Assembly (NCBI RefSeq): GCF_030463535.1
Contig: NC_132878.1
Location: 39,747,554-39,811,553 of the forward strand
Direction: 5' to 3'
Source of the DNA: Salminus brasiliensis
Lineage: Eukaryota > Chordata > Actinopteri > Characiformes > Bryconidae
DNA: 64,000 nucleotides
Shown: positions 1 to 13,474 of the stretch, piece by piece
Layout of the letters: every line of letters begins with the position of its first letter
How positions within the stretch are numbered: the stretch's first letter is position 1
The notes under the pieces: generated by a model
Seen by the model: the letters and a program-made list of their open reading frames with translations, nothing else
The model's database searches: none
Told to the model about the DNA's origin: nothing
Program-made: the position numbers and the translations under genes

Positions 1-438
1 TACAGTGCTATCATATTAATGTCTGTTAACTGTGTCTATTGAGCTTTTGAATATTATCAAGTGTTCCACTTTATCAGGCACACATCTCTAGTTCTGTGTA
101 GACTTCAAAAAACATCCTGAATGTGTCATGGCATGGATTAAACATGGACCAGAATATCTAAAGAACAATTTTTGCACCAAGTTGGCATGATTGCACTACA
201 AAGTTCTTGTACATTAGTCAGCTGTGCATTCATGCTCGGTTCTACCGCATTTCAAAGGTGCTCTACTAGATGCAGATGTTGGGGAAAATCTGTTGTGTAC
301 TTAAATCAGGGAATCCAGTGAGGTATGCTGAGATAACTTGATCATGCTGGAAGTAATGGAAATTGGCTGATGTCTCCTTTAGGCTTGCTAAATACAGTGA
401 CTGATTTCCTCTAATATTGTCTCTATTTGAAAATACAG

Positions 439-620
439 GACTCGGGAGCGAACAGCATTCTCCAGGACATTGCCAGAGCACGAGAGAACATTCAGAAGTC
501 TCTCGCTGGGGTAAGTGGTGCAGGCTTGGACACAAACACAGTTCCTCTTTTCATTTAAACCTCTCTTCCATACGTGTGTGTAAGAGAGACGGAAGGTTTA
601 ATGCTCTTAATGTCTTCATA

Positions 621-658
<38 letters not shown>

Positions 659-1773
659 GTGCTCTATTGCACACTCTCTCTCACGCTTCACCTCTTGCTC
701 TCTCTGACTGGCCCTTTTGCCCTCTCTCTTTTTCACAGTAGCACTCCTCTCTGCTTACCCTGTCCTTACCCATATTCTCTCCCTTAGTTGAAGATGACCT
801 TGCAGCCAACTAGAGGCTCTGCCCATAAATCTGTAAACCCCTCTCACACCTCCACTGTAAGTGTGTGTGACCTTGTGGGAGACTTATGTTATCTGTTTGA
901 ACACACTGTGTCCCAGTCAAGTTGAGCTGGTAGCGTGTGCTGTGTTCTAGAAACCTCCTGTCTATGCATGTGTTTGCCTTAAAGTACGCCGCCGCTTTTA
1001 GTAGTTTCCTCACACGAGACAGAACAACATAATTAGAAAGGATTTGATTAGAAAAAGAAGGAAGAAGGAAATCCAGAAAAAAAGGTCAAATGTGTTGTGT
1101 GAGAGTAGATGATGTTTAGCTGCCTGATGCTGTGTGTTCTTTCTGCCCCGACTTGTCACAGATTTGTGTGTGTGTACAGTAGGGAGTTCCCCAGCTGTGT
1201 CCTGTGTGTTTTAATTAGTTGAATGTAGCCTTTCCTATTTCTAATATTTACATATGTGTGAAACTGACACTGCCTCTAACACTGCATTAGTGGAAAAGTA
1301 GGTGCTAGTCGCCATCCCTACATCCCTTGAAATTTGCTTCTCCACGAACACTCTTCTGTGTGTTTGCATGTGTGTTCAGACCTCAGGAGGCGGCAGTGCA
1401 GACCAGGGAGAACTCCTTACACGCATGAAGAACTTGGAGCTGGAGAATCAGGGTCTTCACAAAGGTGTGAGAAACCTTTCTAAAGCGCTCCTTAGACTTC
1501 GTCATCATCAGGAATATCTGCACTGCACCTGCTAAAAAACATTTTTAAAAATGGTTATCTCCTCTGGGATGGCATTAGGATTATGTAGGATTATATTGGG
1601 ATTAATCAGGATTATAAAGTTTGTCTCAAATGTGTCAAATTTACTACAGTGCGAGGTTCACACTAAAAACAAGTGCAAGTTTTGCAAGTTTTTTTTTTTT
1701 ACCTGTTTCCTCTTGCTGCATTATAAACCTCATTAGCATGTTTTGACACAAACATAATACTTAATTTGGGAAA

Positions 1774-1817
<44 letters not shown>

Positions 1818-2912
1818 GTATATATGTGTATATATATTATTTATTATATATATATATTAAAATATTAATATTTTACATTTTAATTTGAAATAAAAAAATT
1901 AATTGTTTTTTCTTAATAAACTTTCAAATTTTGTGTACACAACTGTAACTGGAATTTTGTTCAACAGTCTGTTGTTCCAAAATACCTGACATGTCTGAAC
2001 AGTAATAATCCCTTCATAAATGTAAAATGTGTTGTCTCAATTACCTTTTTTTTTTTCTCTTACCGTCTCTCTTAGTGGTGGAGGAGTTGCGTGCTGCTCT
2101 CTCTAAACTAGAGAGTCGAGTTTCTGTCCTGGAAAAAAGACCTGCAGCTGCAGCACCAGTGGTTAATGGAACAGCTCCTAATGTGAATACATATTAACAT
2201 TCCCACAAGTACTGTATCATAGACATGCTTATTTCACTTTTTTAACTCCAATCTGTTGTTTCCCAGAAAACACCCCCTGCACCGACAAAAAATGATGAAG
2301 AGGACGACGATATTGACCTGTTTGGCAGTGATGATGAAGTGGACGAAGAGGCAGAACGCCTCAAAGAGCAGCGGTTGCAGGAATATGCTGCCAAAAAGGC
2401 CAAAAAGCCTGCCCTTATTGCCAAATCCTCCATCCTGCTGGATGTCAAGCCTGTAAGTGCAGATGTCGCTGCCTAAATTAAAAAGTTAAGTGTCTTTGCT
2501 TGTACACTTCCTCACAGGCTGTTTCTCTGTGTGTGTTCATGCAGTGGGATGACGAGACTGACATGGCAAAACTAGAGGAGTGTGTGAGGTCAGTACAGGT
2601 TGACGGATTGCTATGGGGAGCCTCCAAGCTGGTACCTGTTGGTTACGGTATTAAGAAGCTGCAGATCAATTGTGTGGTTGAGGACGACAAGGTGGGAACA
2701 GACCTGCTGGAGGAAGAGATCACCAAGTTTGAAGATTACGTAAGTGTAAAATAAGGACATGTGAATGAGTGAAAGGAGATATATAACCAGGAAATGCACA
2801 TCATTTGTAGATCTGTGTTGCTGCCCTGCCAGTTTGTGTACCCTCACCGGTGTGTCTGTATGTTCTTTTGCAGGTCCAGAGTGTGGATGTAGCGGCTTTC
2901 AATAAAATTTAA
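439..2912 (+). CDS. eef1d: Elongation factor 1-delta, C-terminal two thirds (5' end outside window)
   Basis: This is the guanine-nucleotide exchange subunit of the eEF1B complex, which reloads eEF1A with GTP in translation elongation. Six coding exons are visible: 439-510, 1380-1464, 2076-2182, 2267-2452, 2545-2739 and 2874-2912. They give 227 residues and all phases close. In order they encode the conserved segment [15 protein letters not shown], a leucine-rich coiled-coil segment, the acidic [12 protein letters not shown] region with a [14 protein letters not shown] stretch, and the C-terminal exchange domain ([29 protein letters not shown], ending AAFNKI). Each block matches vertebrate EEF1D closely and distinguishes it from EEF1B2, which lacks the leucine zipper. 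The first exons lie left of position 1, so the start codon is not seen. Introns hold simple repeats only. Confidence 0.97.
622..654. repeat. (CT)n microsatellite
   Basis: An uninterrupted CT run lies in the first visible eef1d intron. The reading frames across it are low complexity and not coding. Confidence 0.95.
1779..1860. repeat. (TA)n-rich tract
   Basis: A TA dinucleotide run with TATATG variants followed by an AT-rich stretch, in the eef1d intron between 1464 and 2076. Confidence 0.9.
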
Positions 2913-2978
2913 AGCACTCTGCATTTACATGCACTCATTTACACATGCACTACTGCTACTGATAAAATGACAGTTGAT

Positions 2979-2984
2979 AATAAA
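2979..2984 (+). promoter_or_regulatory. Probable eef1d polyadenylation signal
   Basis: A canonical AATAAA sits 67 bases after the eef1d stop codon. A second AATAAA overlaps the last codons (901-906 of the 2 kb block) but is inside the CDS, so this one is the more likely 3' end signal. Confidence 0.6.
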
Positions 2985-4132
2985 GAACTCTGACTGCATT
3001 TTGTTCCTGCCTCATATCCGTTCTCATTTGATATGTCAAAAAACGTATGTCTGCAGCCAAGGACCATCTGAGGATGTCATGGACCCTCTGTTGTATTTGA
3101 AAACAGTGGATAGCAGGTTGAATTACTGTCCTATCTGTCTTACACTGTTGCGTACAAATGTCAATTGCACAATCTATAGTTTGTCAACTGATTAAAACAA
3201 TACAAAAGCCCAAAAAAGTGCCACCAAACTCTGGATTTTGCCCCTAGTTGTGAACCAAGATGGATGTTTTAAGCTCTTAGCATTTATTTATGCTGTTTTG
3301 CTCTTATGTCTTAAGCAATGGGTCCTATGAGTCATGGATTTGAGAGAACTACAAATCCACACCGTGTTAACCCTTGTGTAGTTATAACATTCTGTATACA
3401 TGGAAGTATGGACAAATGCAGTGATCCACTTTCTCTAAAGTTGGGGTCCCTTTAGGAAGAGTTAATCAATTTCTAGCTGAGTCATGATCATTTTGGGGGG
3501 TTCTCTGCTGTTACAGGCAGGTCATTTCTAATCTTTAAGACAATACAAGGTATAATAACAGGACTGTACAAGACAGTCGTCAGTATTCTACATACTCTTA
3601 AGTGTCTAGTATGATGAATCTTTTGTGTTTTATTATCTTGCAAAGTTCTAATCCAGGAATGCATCATTTCCAAATGATTTAGTAATGTATCTGAATTACT
3701 AGTAAGTTTACAGATGTTTTCCAAAGTTTTAATTCTCAGTAAAATTTTGGGAAATATCTTTTATTTTGCTGAAATGTTATGATCAAGATTTTTAATACTA
3801 GTGATGAATAGTTTAATTCAGAATTTAAGATGATGCAATTGTTGCATGTAGACGTGAACGGGGTCCAACACTAAACATTTTTTAAATTCATAATTTTTAA
3901 CATTATGACTCATTCAACCTGCATATCTCTGTGTATGTTTTCCATCACCTACTGATAATGAGCAGTTCAGCTAAAGGCAACATGAGCACAAATAACTTAC
4001 CCTATTATACTTTGTCAAATGTAAACTAGAATGGTATCCAAATATGTTGGATCATTAAGAAAGTCTAAAGAATGTTTTTGTGTAATGTCTACAATTTTGT
4101 GTTAAAATGATGTGGAGTAATGTACTGTGCAG
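2985..4132. other. Intergenic stretch, nothing recognised
   Basis: AT-rich intergenic DNA between eef1d and a DNA transposon relic. Short open frames here carry no recognisable motif and no splice context. I see no gene. Confidence 0.6.
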
Positions 4133-5072
4133 TACAGTGCCCTCCGTAATGTTTGGTATATACATTAATATGAATACCTTGATATGCCCCTCCACTGCGC
4201 CACAGTTAAACATTTCAAATCAAACCAATCAGACGTACAGTACACATCAGTTTCACCATGTTAAAAAAACACCCTAGTAGCATGTCTGGGATCAATATCT
4301 TGCTTTAGGTTGAAGCGCTGCCCAATGAATTACAATCTAAGCAGATGAGATGTTCCTAAGCACCTCAGAATTCATTGTGCTACTGCCTTCAGCATGTGCA
4401 TCATCAATGAAGACAAGTGTGCCAGTATCTGTGGCAGCCATACATGCCACAAGTCACGAGTTGGTATGGTATGTTTTGGATTGTGGGCAGTTTCTTTTGG
4501 TCTCCACACTTAGTTCTAGCCTTCACTTTGATACTTGGACTTATCTGTCCAAGACCTTTTTCCAGAATTCTGCAGCTCTCAATTTCTGTTCGTAAGTCTT
4601 CTGTGGATGTATCAGTTTTTGACAAATACTCCTAATCTATAGGGCGAACAGTAGAGGACTTTCTGGAGGCTCAGAGAAGATTCTTCTGCCATCAGCTGGG
4701 GAAGTCTTTCTGGGCCTACCACTCCCTTCGCAATGAACAGGCCTCATAATACTGTAGCTTCTTTCACTGTCATTGACGCAGCTCTTGTCCTCCTGTTAAA
4801 CGATGGCAACTACAGACTCCAAAGGTGTTTCTTTTTCCCCAGACAAACTACTGCACACACAAGGACAGCTGTGGCCAAAAGCTGCTTCTGTTTCTGCTCC
4901 ATTTTTCAGCAGCTTCTCTTCTAGTAAACTTCCAGCAGGAGCACGATGGCAAATCATCTCAACAGGAATCCAGTACAGTGACCTTGCAGTGACTCCCACT
5001 CTCAGCAGAGAGCCTGATTCATTGTCTTTGGATGTGAGAGTTTCAGACAGTTACATGATAGATGGCACTGTA
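4133..5072. mobile_element. Degraded non-autonomous DNA transposon with TACAGTGCC ends
   Basis: The left end reads TACAGTGCCCTCC and the right end reads GGCACTGTA, its inverted complement, about 940 bases apart. The interior has only short frames with many stops. A roughly 130-base interior segment (around 4850-4975) recurs in inverted orientation near 34500-34640, which supports a dispersed repeat. The TACAGTGCC(C/T)TCC ends are typical of fish DNA elements; I do not assign a superfamily. Confidence 0.6.
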
Positions 5073-5399
5073 TATTCATTGATATGGCTTTATAATAATT
5101 ATATAGTGTATTAATGATGTTTTATGATGTGTCGTAAAACTACAATCAATCAAGTAATCTCTAAGGAATCGATTTCATAGGAGTTCAATGCCGTCGCTAC
5201 TCAACATAGATAACACAGTACACAATACGGTCTGTAGCTATTATAGGTCATTAGTCTTACCCCAGCCTCTCTCTCTCTCAATAAAACACGTGCTGTGTAC
5301 TCGGTTTGGTGCAGACTGCTGCTCTTTTAAACGTCTGTCGCTCAGCGAAACACTTAAGCTCAGTCGGGAAGCTAACTGCTAACTTTTTTGCTTCGTCTC

Positions 5400-5781
5400 C
5401 TAAAACTGATGTGCTCGTGCTTTGTTTTTGGGGCGCGGGTGCGTGCGTGCGGGCGCGCGCGCGCGCGCGAGTGAGTGTGCGTGCGTGCATGTTCTGGGCC
5501 AGCACCGCGTTATTTAGCTGACTCCCTCTTAACGAGGGAAATGCTGATATTTCCCCCCGAACCCACTGGTAGCTACATCCCTGTTACTGTCCACACAAGG
5601 CTCCGAGACCCAGCCTCCAGCGGCTGTAGCTCGGTGTGTTAAACAGCTGTGTCTCGGGCAGTGAATGGGAAGTACACAATTAGAGCACAGGATGTGGAAT
5701 GATGGTAGTCCAGCCCTCAGCGTCGTCGAGCTGGAGTAGAGAGGAGAGCTGCCCTCACCGCGGACTCCCCGTTTCTTTCAG
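5400..5781 (+). promoter_or_regulatory. Putative promoter and noncoding first exon of the multi-EGF gene
   Basis: The stretch is locally rich in G+C and CpG (an alternating GC run at about 5452-5468), unlike its AT-rich surroundings. A good donor, CAG followed by GTGATT, lies after 5781. The next acceptor, at 6353, leads straight into the ATG of the EGF gene. I infer an untranslated first exon ending at 5781; the transcription start is not determined. Confidence 0.4.
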
Positions 5782-6354
5782 GTGATTTGTCTTTTGCTAA
5801 CTTTTTTATTTTTAATATTCAGTGATGGGATACAGAAACAGACAGAAGCCTGTTCGTGTGTGCCGTTTGGGCGGCCTCAGCGGTAGCTAATGGTAGTACA
5901 GACGGTCTTGTGTGTGAGATGGAGAGTGTAAGCACGCAGCTGTGTGTGTAGTCTAAAATCCACCTATATTTTTTTTTATACTTTTTAAAAAACTTTACTT
6001 GAGAAAAATGAGAGCGACAGAGATGAGGGAAAGAGCAGTAAACTCTTTGTTTATTAATTGCTACGAGTGCTTTATAGGGTATTGGTAGACAGTTAATAAC
6101 AGGCTTCTTTACTGTCAAGCCTGGGCTTGTGTTAAGGTAGAGAGAGCATGACCTCCAGACCTTCTTGGAAACCCACAGCAGTAGTTATGCTGAAGCTGAA
6201 CTTAGTCACTCTTTCTGTGCATTTATCACTGTAAGTAGTCAGTTTCAGTAGAAATTACATAAGTAAATATTATTAATAATGTGGGTCTCATTGCAAAGGT
6301 GGTTTGTTGATTTAACGTACTGTAAATGTCTCGAACTGTCACATTGCCCCTAGG

Positions 6355-9300
6355 ATGGGAATTCCAAGTGTTCTTTTACTGCTAGCAATCCAGTCCTCTG
6401 CTAACTACCTGACCGCTGCCCAGGAGGACAACGAAATCCTCAAACCCACAGACACACAGGCCAAGCACCAGGTCAGAGATTGAAATATACTGAAATGAAA
6501 TTCCTGAGTTTGCAATGTTGTTTTAGTAAACGTGTTACAAATACAATGGCATACAAATGAATGAATGAATGAATGGATGAATGAATGGATGAATGAATGG
6601 CCACCCTGGTTAAATGTCTAAGGTGGAAAATAAGTCATGTACAGACACACAGACAAACACACTTCTGCACATGTACTGTTTGTTTGCTGATTTTAGCAAA
6701 TTGAAAAGAAAAGGCCATAACACATAGCACGTACAAAGCTGTGGAATATATGCATTATTGTTTCCCAATTTGATGAATTCAACAAGTAAATAGACATTTA
6801 CCATCATAAAAAAATGTACGCTCTGTGAGGGGATCGTTTGACTAGTAAGAATAAGGGAACACTTTTCTGATGCTATATGGAAGCAATTTTAACTAAACCA
6901 TCTAGGGTTTTCTTATGTATGAAGAACCATTTATACCTTCAGTGTTTTTTGAGCTGTCGTGGTTCCATATGGAACTATTAGCTCTACTCAATAATAATTA
7001 AAGAACCCATTTTCAGTGAAGTAAAGGATTTGTTAAGTTGTTTTAATTTGAGAAAAACAACAATACATGTCATTTGAACAGAGGTGTCCAAATGTTTGTG
7101 TATGAATGTGTATTACTCTCTTAACAAAACTTTGCATCTCCAAAATGGTTTACAGGACAATCCAAAGCATTTAGTTATTCTTTATTTATGTAGTCATTTA
7201 GAACGATATATATAATTATATAGATAGTCTTTTCTTTTCATGAAATGCTGAGACAATCTATAAGACCAACCATATATGTGCATAGTACAAATGAAGTCAA
7301 GAGTCGAGTCATGAGTCAGTATGGCTGTATTCTTTGTCTGTCTGTGCTCATAAACAGAACCAGATTCAGCACATTGGGCTTGCTGCCAGCAACTTGAGTT
7401 ATACTACTCAGGACACTTCTAACACAGGTAAAACACACGAGCACACACACACACACACACACTTTCTCATAGTCAAAGCCCCACACTGGTCTCCTTTACA
7501 ACATTTCTAATTTCTGTTCTCAGACCAGACCCCCACCCCCACCTCTTCAGTCACTAACCCAGACACTGGTTGCCAGGGCAACCAGGTGAACATGGAGGGT
7601 CAGAACTGCTCCTGTGCCAAAGGCTATGCTCAGAGAGGGGCAGAGTGTGTAGGTAATATACGGATGTGATTTCTGTCCTAACGTATGCAGTATTAACAAC
7701 AAAAAGATGCTCTCCAAAAAACGTAATGTTAGAGATGTAATATTCTTGTCAACAGCTTAAGCAAAATTAGTACATTATTTTGTTTTGTAGAAGTGTAGAG
7801 TGAAAAAAAGTTTGGGCACCCCTAGAAATATGAGTTTCACATAACTTTGGAACATGGAACAGCTGTTCAGCTGTTGAACAGCTGTCACTTGATCTTTATA
7901 ATTCATAATGTAGTTAAAAAATGACAGTTGGTAGAAACCGTACAGGTGAAGTTGAGGTCTGGAAGACCAAAACAATTGTCAGAGAAAACTACTCGAGAAA
8001 ATCTCATCAAACCCCTTGCTTGACAGTGAGATGAAAAATTAACTGAACTAGAAGCCTTAGTCCCCCAAACAAGACCCCCCCCAAAAAAAAAAAAAAAAAC
8101 TTTTACAAGCTGTGAAACCTGCCACGAGGGTGTTACTAAATACTGACCATGCAGGGTGTCTAAACTTTTTTTTTTTTTTTTCTAAGCTTTTTTGGCCTTT
8201 TTCCTTTTTTTGGCATTTTAAAACTATAGATGATGGAAATAAAAAGTTATTTTTCCAATATATAAACTTTTTGCCTTTTGAGTATCAGGAATTTTACTCA
8301 ACTATTTACACCAGGTGTGCCCAAACATTTGCATGCCACCGGATGATCACCTTTCTAGTTTCTGCATTCTTGTTTAATAGTATTTAATACCATTAACATC
8401 ATTTCTCTATTTCTCTAATGGAAGACATTAATGAATGTGAGCATGGTGACCCTAAGCCCTGTGGTTACCACAGCAACTGCACCAACACCCCGGGCTCCTT
8501 TGTGTGTAGCTGTGTCCATGGTTACCTGATGGGTGCTGGAGGTTGTCACGGTGAGCAAATTTCGACTGTCAATGCTGTATGAATTCACCTACTTTAAAGT
8601 ATTGGCTAGAGTGGCGTAAAGCTTCCCAGCACTGAGCTGTGGTGCAGTGAATGCTTTTGTGACTGAGTGCAATGAAATCCTCACTGCAGTGTTCCAACAT
8701 TTAGTATAGAAAAGTAGTATAGAAATATAGAGCCTGTTTCTGCAGCAGAGAAAATATCATTCAGTTACAGTCCTGTAGTTCTGTTAGTCAGGATGATGCC
8801 CTGCATAGGTCTATAAACATGGTTCTCGTGAGACATAAGCTCTAAATAGCTGATGGATTTGTATATCTCATTGATTATGAGTTAGTAATTATATTGTACT
8901 TAAAGCAACATAATGTAGCATTTGTACCTTAAAAACAGCTCTGGAAACATATGCAATACCACTATGGCCAAGGGGTTCTGAGTTTGAATCCCGTGCATAC
9001 CCTAGCTTGTGTCTACTCTGGACAGCTTTTGTCTGACAGAGAGCTGTCACATTGTCAAGTGTCATTACAGTAAACATGGATCTCAGTTACTTACTGCCCT
9101 GCCAGTGCTACTGACCAATGTAGCCTCTCAAATTAAAGCAATTGGCCAACACAGCTCCTCAGATTACAGCTCACTGACATACAGTATAATCAGGCTACAG
9201 AACCAATAAGAGCACCCAGCAGTTTAGCAGCCCACAAAGACATGCATTTTCTAATCTGCTATTTGACACTATCTAGTTAATGTGGTTACAGTACACTGAC

Positions 9301-12300
9301 TGATGTTGTTTACAGTCTCTCTATTATTGGCATTGTTGTAGTGCTAAGCACTGAGAGATAAACATAATGTCATAAAAACCACCCATAGACTAAATAGTCT
9401 GTTCATGTAATTTAATCCTATGCATTTATGTGATTACAAATTAGACAATAACGTATCTAAACTGCTTTAATAATGTGTTTGTAATGGCTGTGTGTTGCTG
9501 TGTGTGTGTGTTTGTTATAGACATAGATGAATGTGCATTAGCTGCAGTAACTGGTCTGCAAGCCTGCGGTAAAGGGGCGATGTGTAAGAATAGCCCCGGG
9601 TCCTTTTCCTGCCACTGTCCAGCAGGATTTGTCCTGGCAATTGATGGACACAACTGTATTGGTGAGTTCTTGACTTTGTAATATGCCTCTGGCTCTATGT
9701 ATGTTCGCAGCTGGCGGCAGTGAATGTGGGACATTATATAAAGTTGTTCACTATACATGTTTCCTTATATTCTGCAGATGTTGATGAGTGTAGTTATGAA
9801 GAGAGCTGTCGGAGGGAGCTTGGAAATATGTGTGTGAACACAGAGGGCAGCTACAAATGTGTGTGTCAGACTGGCTTCAGAGAAGACAAGGTGGCTTGCG
9901 TGGGTGAGTTTGTGTGTGTGCAAGAGGCCGCGTGTGTATGTGCATTTGCGTACGTGGGTGTGTGAGAGAGATGGATGAGACCAGTCTCATCAGTCTTTAT
10001 CAGTTCTATTACAGTATAAACCTTTTGTGTATCATATGTGTAGACATGTGTAATATCCTGTACTATGCAGAACCTTTTGGGCACCCAAGGACATAATTTA
10101 AAATTTACCATTTCTTTTATTACGAGAGCTTTTACTGTAGAATCTCCAGATCTCATTAGAACAGATGCAAGTAAACATAAATACAGATTCTGTCATTCTG
10201 TAGAAAGTAGTTGAGCTAGTCTGAAGTACAAAGATTGGTTTCAGGTATTTCTGGACACCCCCAGTCGACGTCCATTTCAGCTCCTGAGGAGTTTCCAGAC
10301 CCCCTAAGAGGTCAAGCAAGTGGTGTAATCCATATGCTGTTGCCTTCATAGGATATTTTGGACTGATATGATTCAACACCAATGAGGGTATTTCTTTTGG
10401 AAGTTCCAGATACGTGTAGAATCTATTCCAAGACAAAGCTTTGCATGATGTCTTTTTGGCTGTTTGACAGCTTTGAATGGTCCAGTATCTTACATCACAC
10501 CTTTTCGCAACATTTCAGGTATAAGTTGTATGTATAACTGCAGTAATCAGGCTGTTCTAAGCCTTTGAGAGAAACTATTTACAACAAATAGTATTTTCTC
10601 ATGATTACTAACCCACTCTTTGTTTTAGCCTGTGCCCTTTTGTTGTGTTAATGTAATTACTTTCTTGCTCTTGTCTCCTCTTGTCTGTGTCCTATCTGCT
10701 CTGTTACCCCCTAGCTTCTCCCGCTGACCCCCTCACCCTGACTCCACACACCTTTTTGGGTATTGAAATGCCTCTCTGGCTTTTATAATCTCCTTTTGTC
10801 CCCCTCCCCCCTCAACCTCATACTCATGCTTCCTCCACCTTGTTCTTAGGGGAGATCCCCAAATATGCCTTCTTCAGACTGTTGAAAAGCTTCACTGAAT
10901 TAAAAAATACAGGTTAATAGGTTACTCTACAGTAATGCTTCAGACTTCATTCTGCTAGTGACCATCAAGAATCTTAAATCATATGATAGCATCAAGCTAA
11001 CGGCACGCATGGCTTTTGTTGTTTAAACATGGATGTTTGAAGTTGTCACTTTTTCTGCACAAACGCTAACTGTGTGCTGCCCACGGCTGATTTGAACTGT
11101 CTTATTCCATCTGTGCACTCTTTCTGTCTCTCTCTCCATCTCTCGCATACTGTTTTTCCTTTAGATGCTCTGTGTCCTGGCTTCCGCACGTGTAAAGGTA
11201 CTGAAATGGAACATCAGAAAAGATTTTTAAAAAGACTTTGTGACATGAAGATGTTGCACCCTAAAGTATACATTCAGTAATGACTTATATTTCCAAAACT
11301 CAGTATGGGTTTCATGGTAAATCTTTTTACTCCATAGATGTGGATGAGTGTGTTGAGCTGGATGGTGTGTGTACTAATCAAGGAGAGTGTGAGAACACAT
11401 TGGGGAGCTACAAGTGTGTGTGCTCACGTGGATATCGTGGCAATGGAACGCATTGTATGGGTGAGAAACAAATTTTACCTTTATTTTATGTATAAGATAT
11501 ATATGTACTCCCATCAGATGAAATTATGTACACTGACAGAGCTGTGTAAATGTTTTTTTTGTGGTGGTGTAAAGATGTGAATGAGTGTGTCTCAGGAGTT
11601 CACAGCTGTGATGTGAATGCTCGCTGTGGGAACGTCATGGGCTCATATTTCTGCCAGTGCCACCAGGGCTACAGTGGTGATGGCCACTCCTGCTACGGTC
11701 AGTTCAGTCCCTACAGCATTTGTATCTGTATTAGATTTATCTAAGAATGTACTATCATTTTAAAGTCTGGTCTTTGTCTGATCTGTCTTAAATTGTACAA
11801 GATGCTACTCTAGAGATTATTAGGTGAGATTATTATTTGAGATTCTACAGGTATGGAGTCAGAACTGTTAACAGAGCTAGTGATAGCAGCCTTACAGAAA
11901 TCACAAAAAATGATGAATAAAGCCCCATTCTGAAGAGCTTAGTTTTACATGGGGAGGTGGGGTAATGTAATTATCAGTCATTTTAATCCAGTCAGAATGA
12001 ACCATGTCAGTCATTTTTATGGACTGCGTGCTCCAGCGTAGGTAAATACTCTGCAGTATTTTACCTTCTGTGAAATGAGCTGTAAAAATAACCTCAGGTT
12101 ATATTCATCCCGAGCAAACCAACATGTGGGTAAATATTCTATTCCATTCAAATCCAGAAGACGAGCCAAGGACTTATGGATGTTATGAACATGTAGCTGC
12201 TAATTTATTTATTTTAAATATGATGGTTTATAAGATTAGTAATCAATAAGTATTTTGGAGGTGACAGCACGACGTAAATCTAATAGCCATTTCTGCCAAG

Positions 12301-13443
12301 ATTTCTTATCCTGTGTGAATCAGTCATAAAGTTTACAGACGCCCTGTAGTAAAAGTACATTACCCCATCTCCCCATGTAACACTGATGTAACACTGATCA
12401 CTAAACACATTGTTTTGTGATAGTTTAAAGTTGGGAATTTAAACCTATTTTTAAAAAAGATACATACACGGTGTTGTAAAGCCAAATACTACTTCAGGTT
12501 CCCTCAACAATAGTAATCCTGTTTACTTTAATGCAAAGACAAAACCTGATAGTAGACATGGCTGTCAGTTATGATTTTATTGTTATTGAGCGTCACTCAT
12601 GACATTGCATGACAGTGACGTATTAATCATTATCTGTGGTGTTTTGTCTTCGTCTTTGTTGGTGGTGGTGGGCTTTCCTGCTATGGCGACAGATGTGGAC
12701 GAGTGTGCGGTGAACAATGGCCTTTGTGAGCACAGCTGTGCTAACCAGCTTGGCACTTACAGCTGCATGTGCAATGAGGGATACACACTGAAAGAGGACC
12801 TACACAAGTGCACAGGTACACACATGCATAAACACACACACACACACACCTCCCTTTTTCTTCTGATATTGCCACATATTTTGCTGCAAGACAGGCTAAA
12901 TGCATCCCTGTCAGAACAACTCATTCACTATACATTTAACATTATGTTTTCCTTCTCTCTCTCTGCAGACGTGGATGAGTGTGTGAGCAGTAATGGAACG
13001 TGTGAGCAGATGTGCACCAACACACCAGGGTCCTTCCTCTGCTCCTGTCTGCAGGGATATCAGCTGCACATAGACAGATACAGCTGTGTGGGTTAGTATA
13101 TGCTAAGACTTAAAATATGTTAAAAAGATACACCCCAAACAAAAATGACCAAAACATTGCCATTGCAGAGTAGGCAAACATAGCTGTATGCTGTTATGGA
13201 TTATTAGAAAATGTGTACCCAAAGATACTGTGAACAGTGTTGGCCTTGGCACAAATGGTTGCATTCACAGACTGTGATCACAGATTGCTCACAATTGTGT
13301 GTGTGATTCTTTATGTCCTTTTTTTAGGTGAAGTGTCTCTAGAAATCTAGGAAACCCAAAATATTTTGTATTTGTGTTAGCATTAGGACAGGGTTTCAAT
13401 ATAACAATTGTCTAGTTTAACAGCATAACTTCTTCTTACGTGC

Positions 13444-13474
<31 letters not shown>

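Noticed and set aside
417-707. 96-codon open frame overlapping the first visible eef1d exon
   Set aside because: It is a shifted frame of the eef1d exon running into the (CT)n repeat; the eef1d frame with its splice sites explains the conserved part.
8940-9000. tRNA-like B-box (GAGTTTGAATCCC)
   Set aside because: No matching A-box, anticodon arm or acceptor stem around it; at most a remnant of a tRNA-derived SINE.
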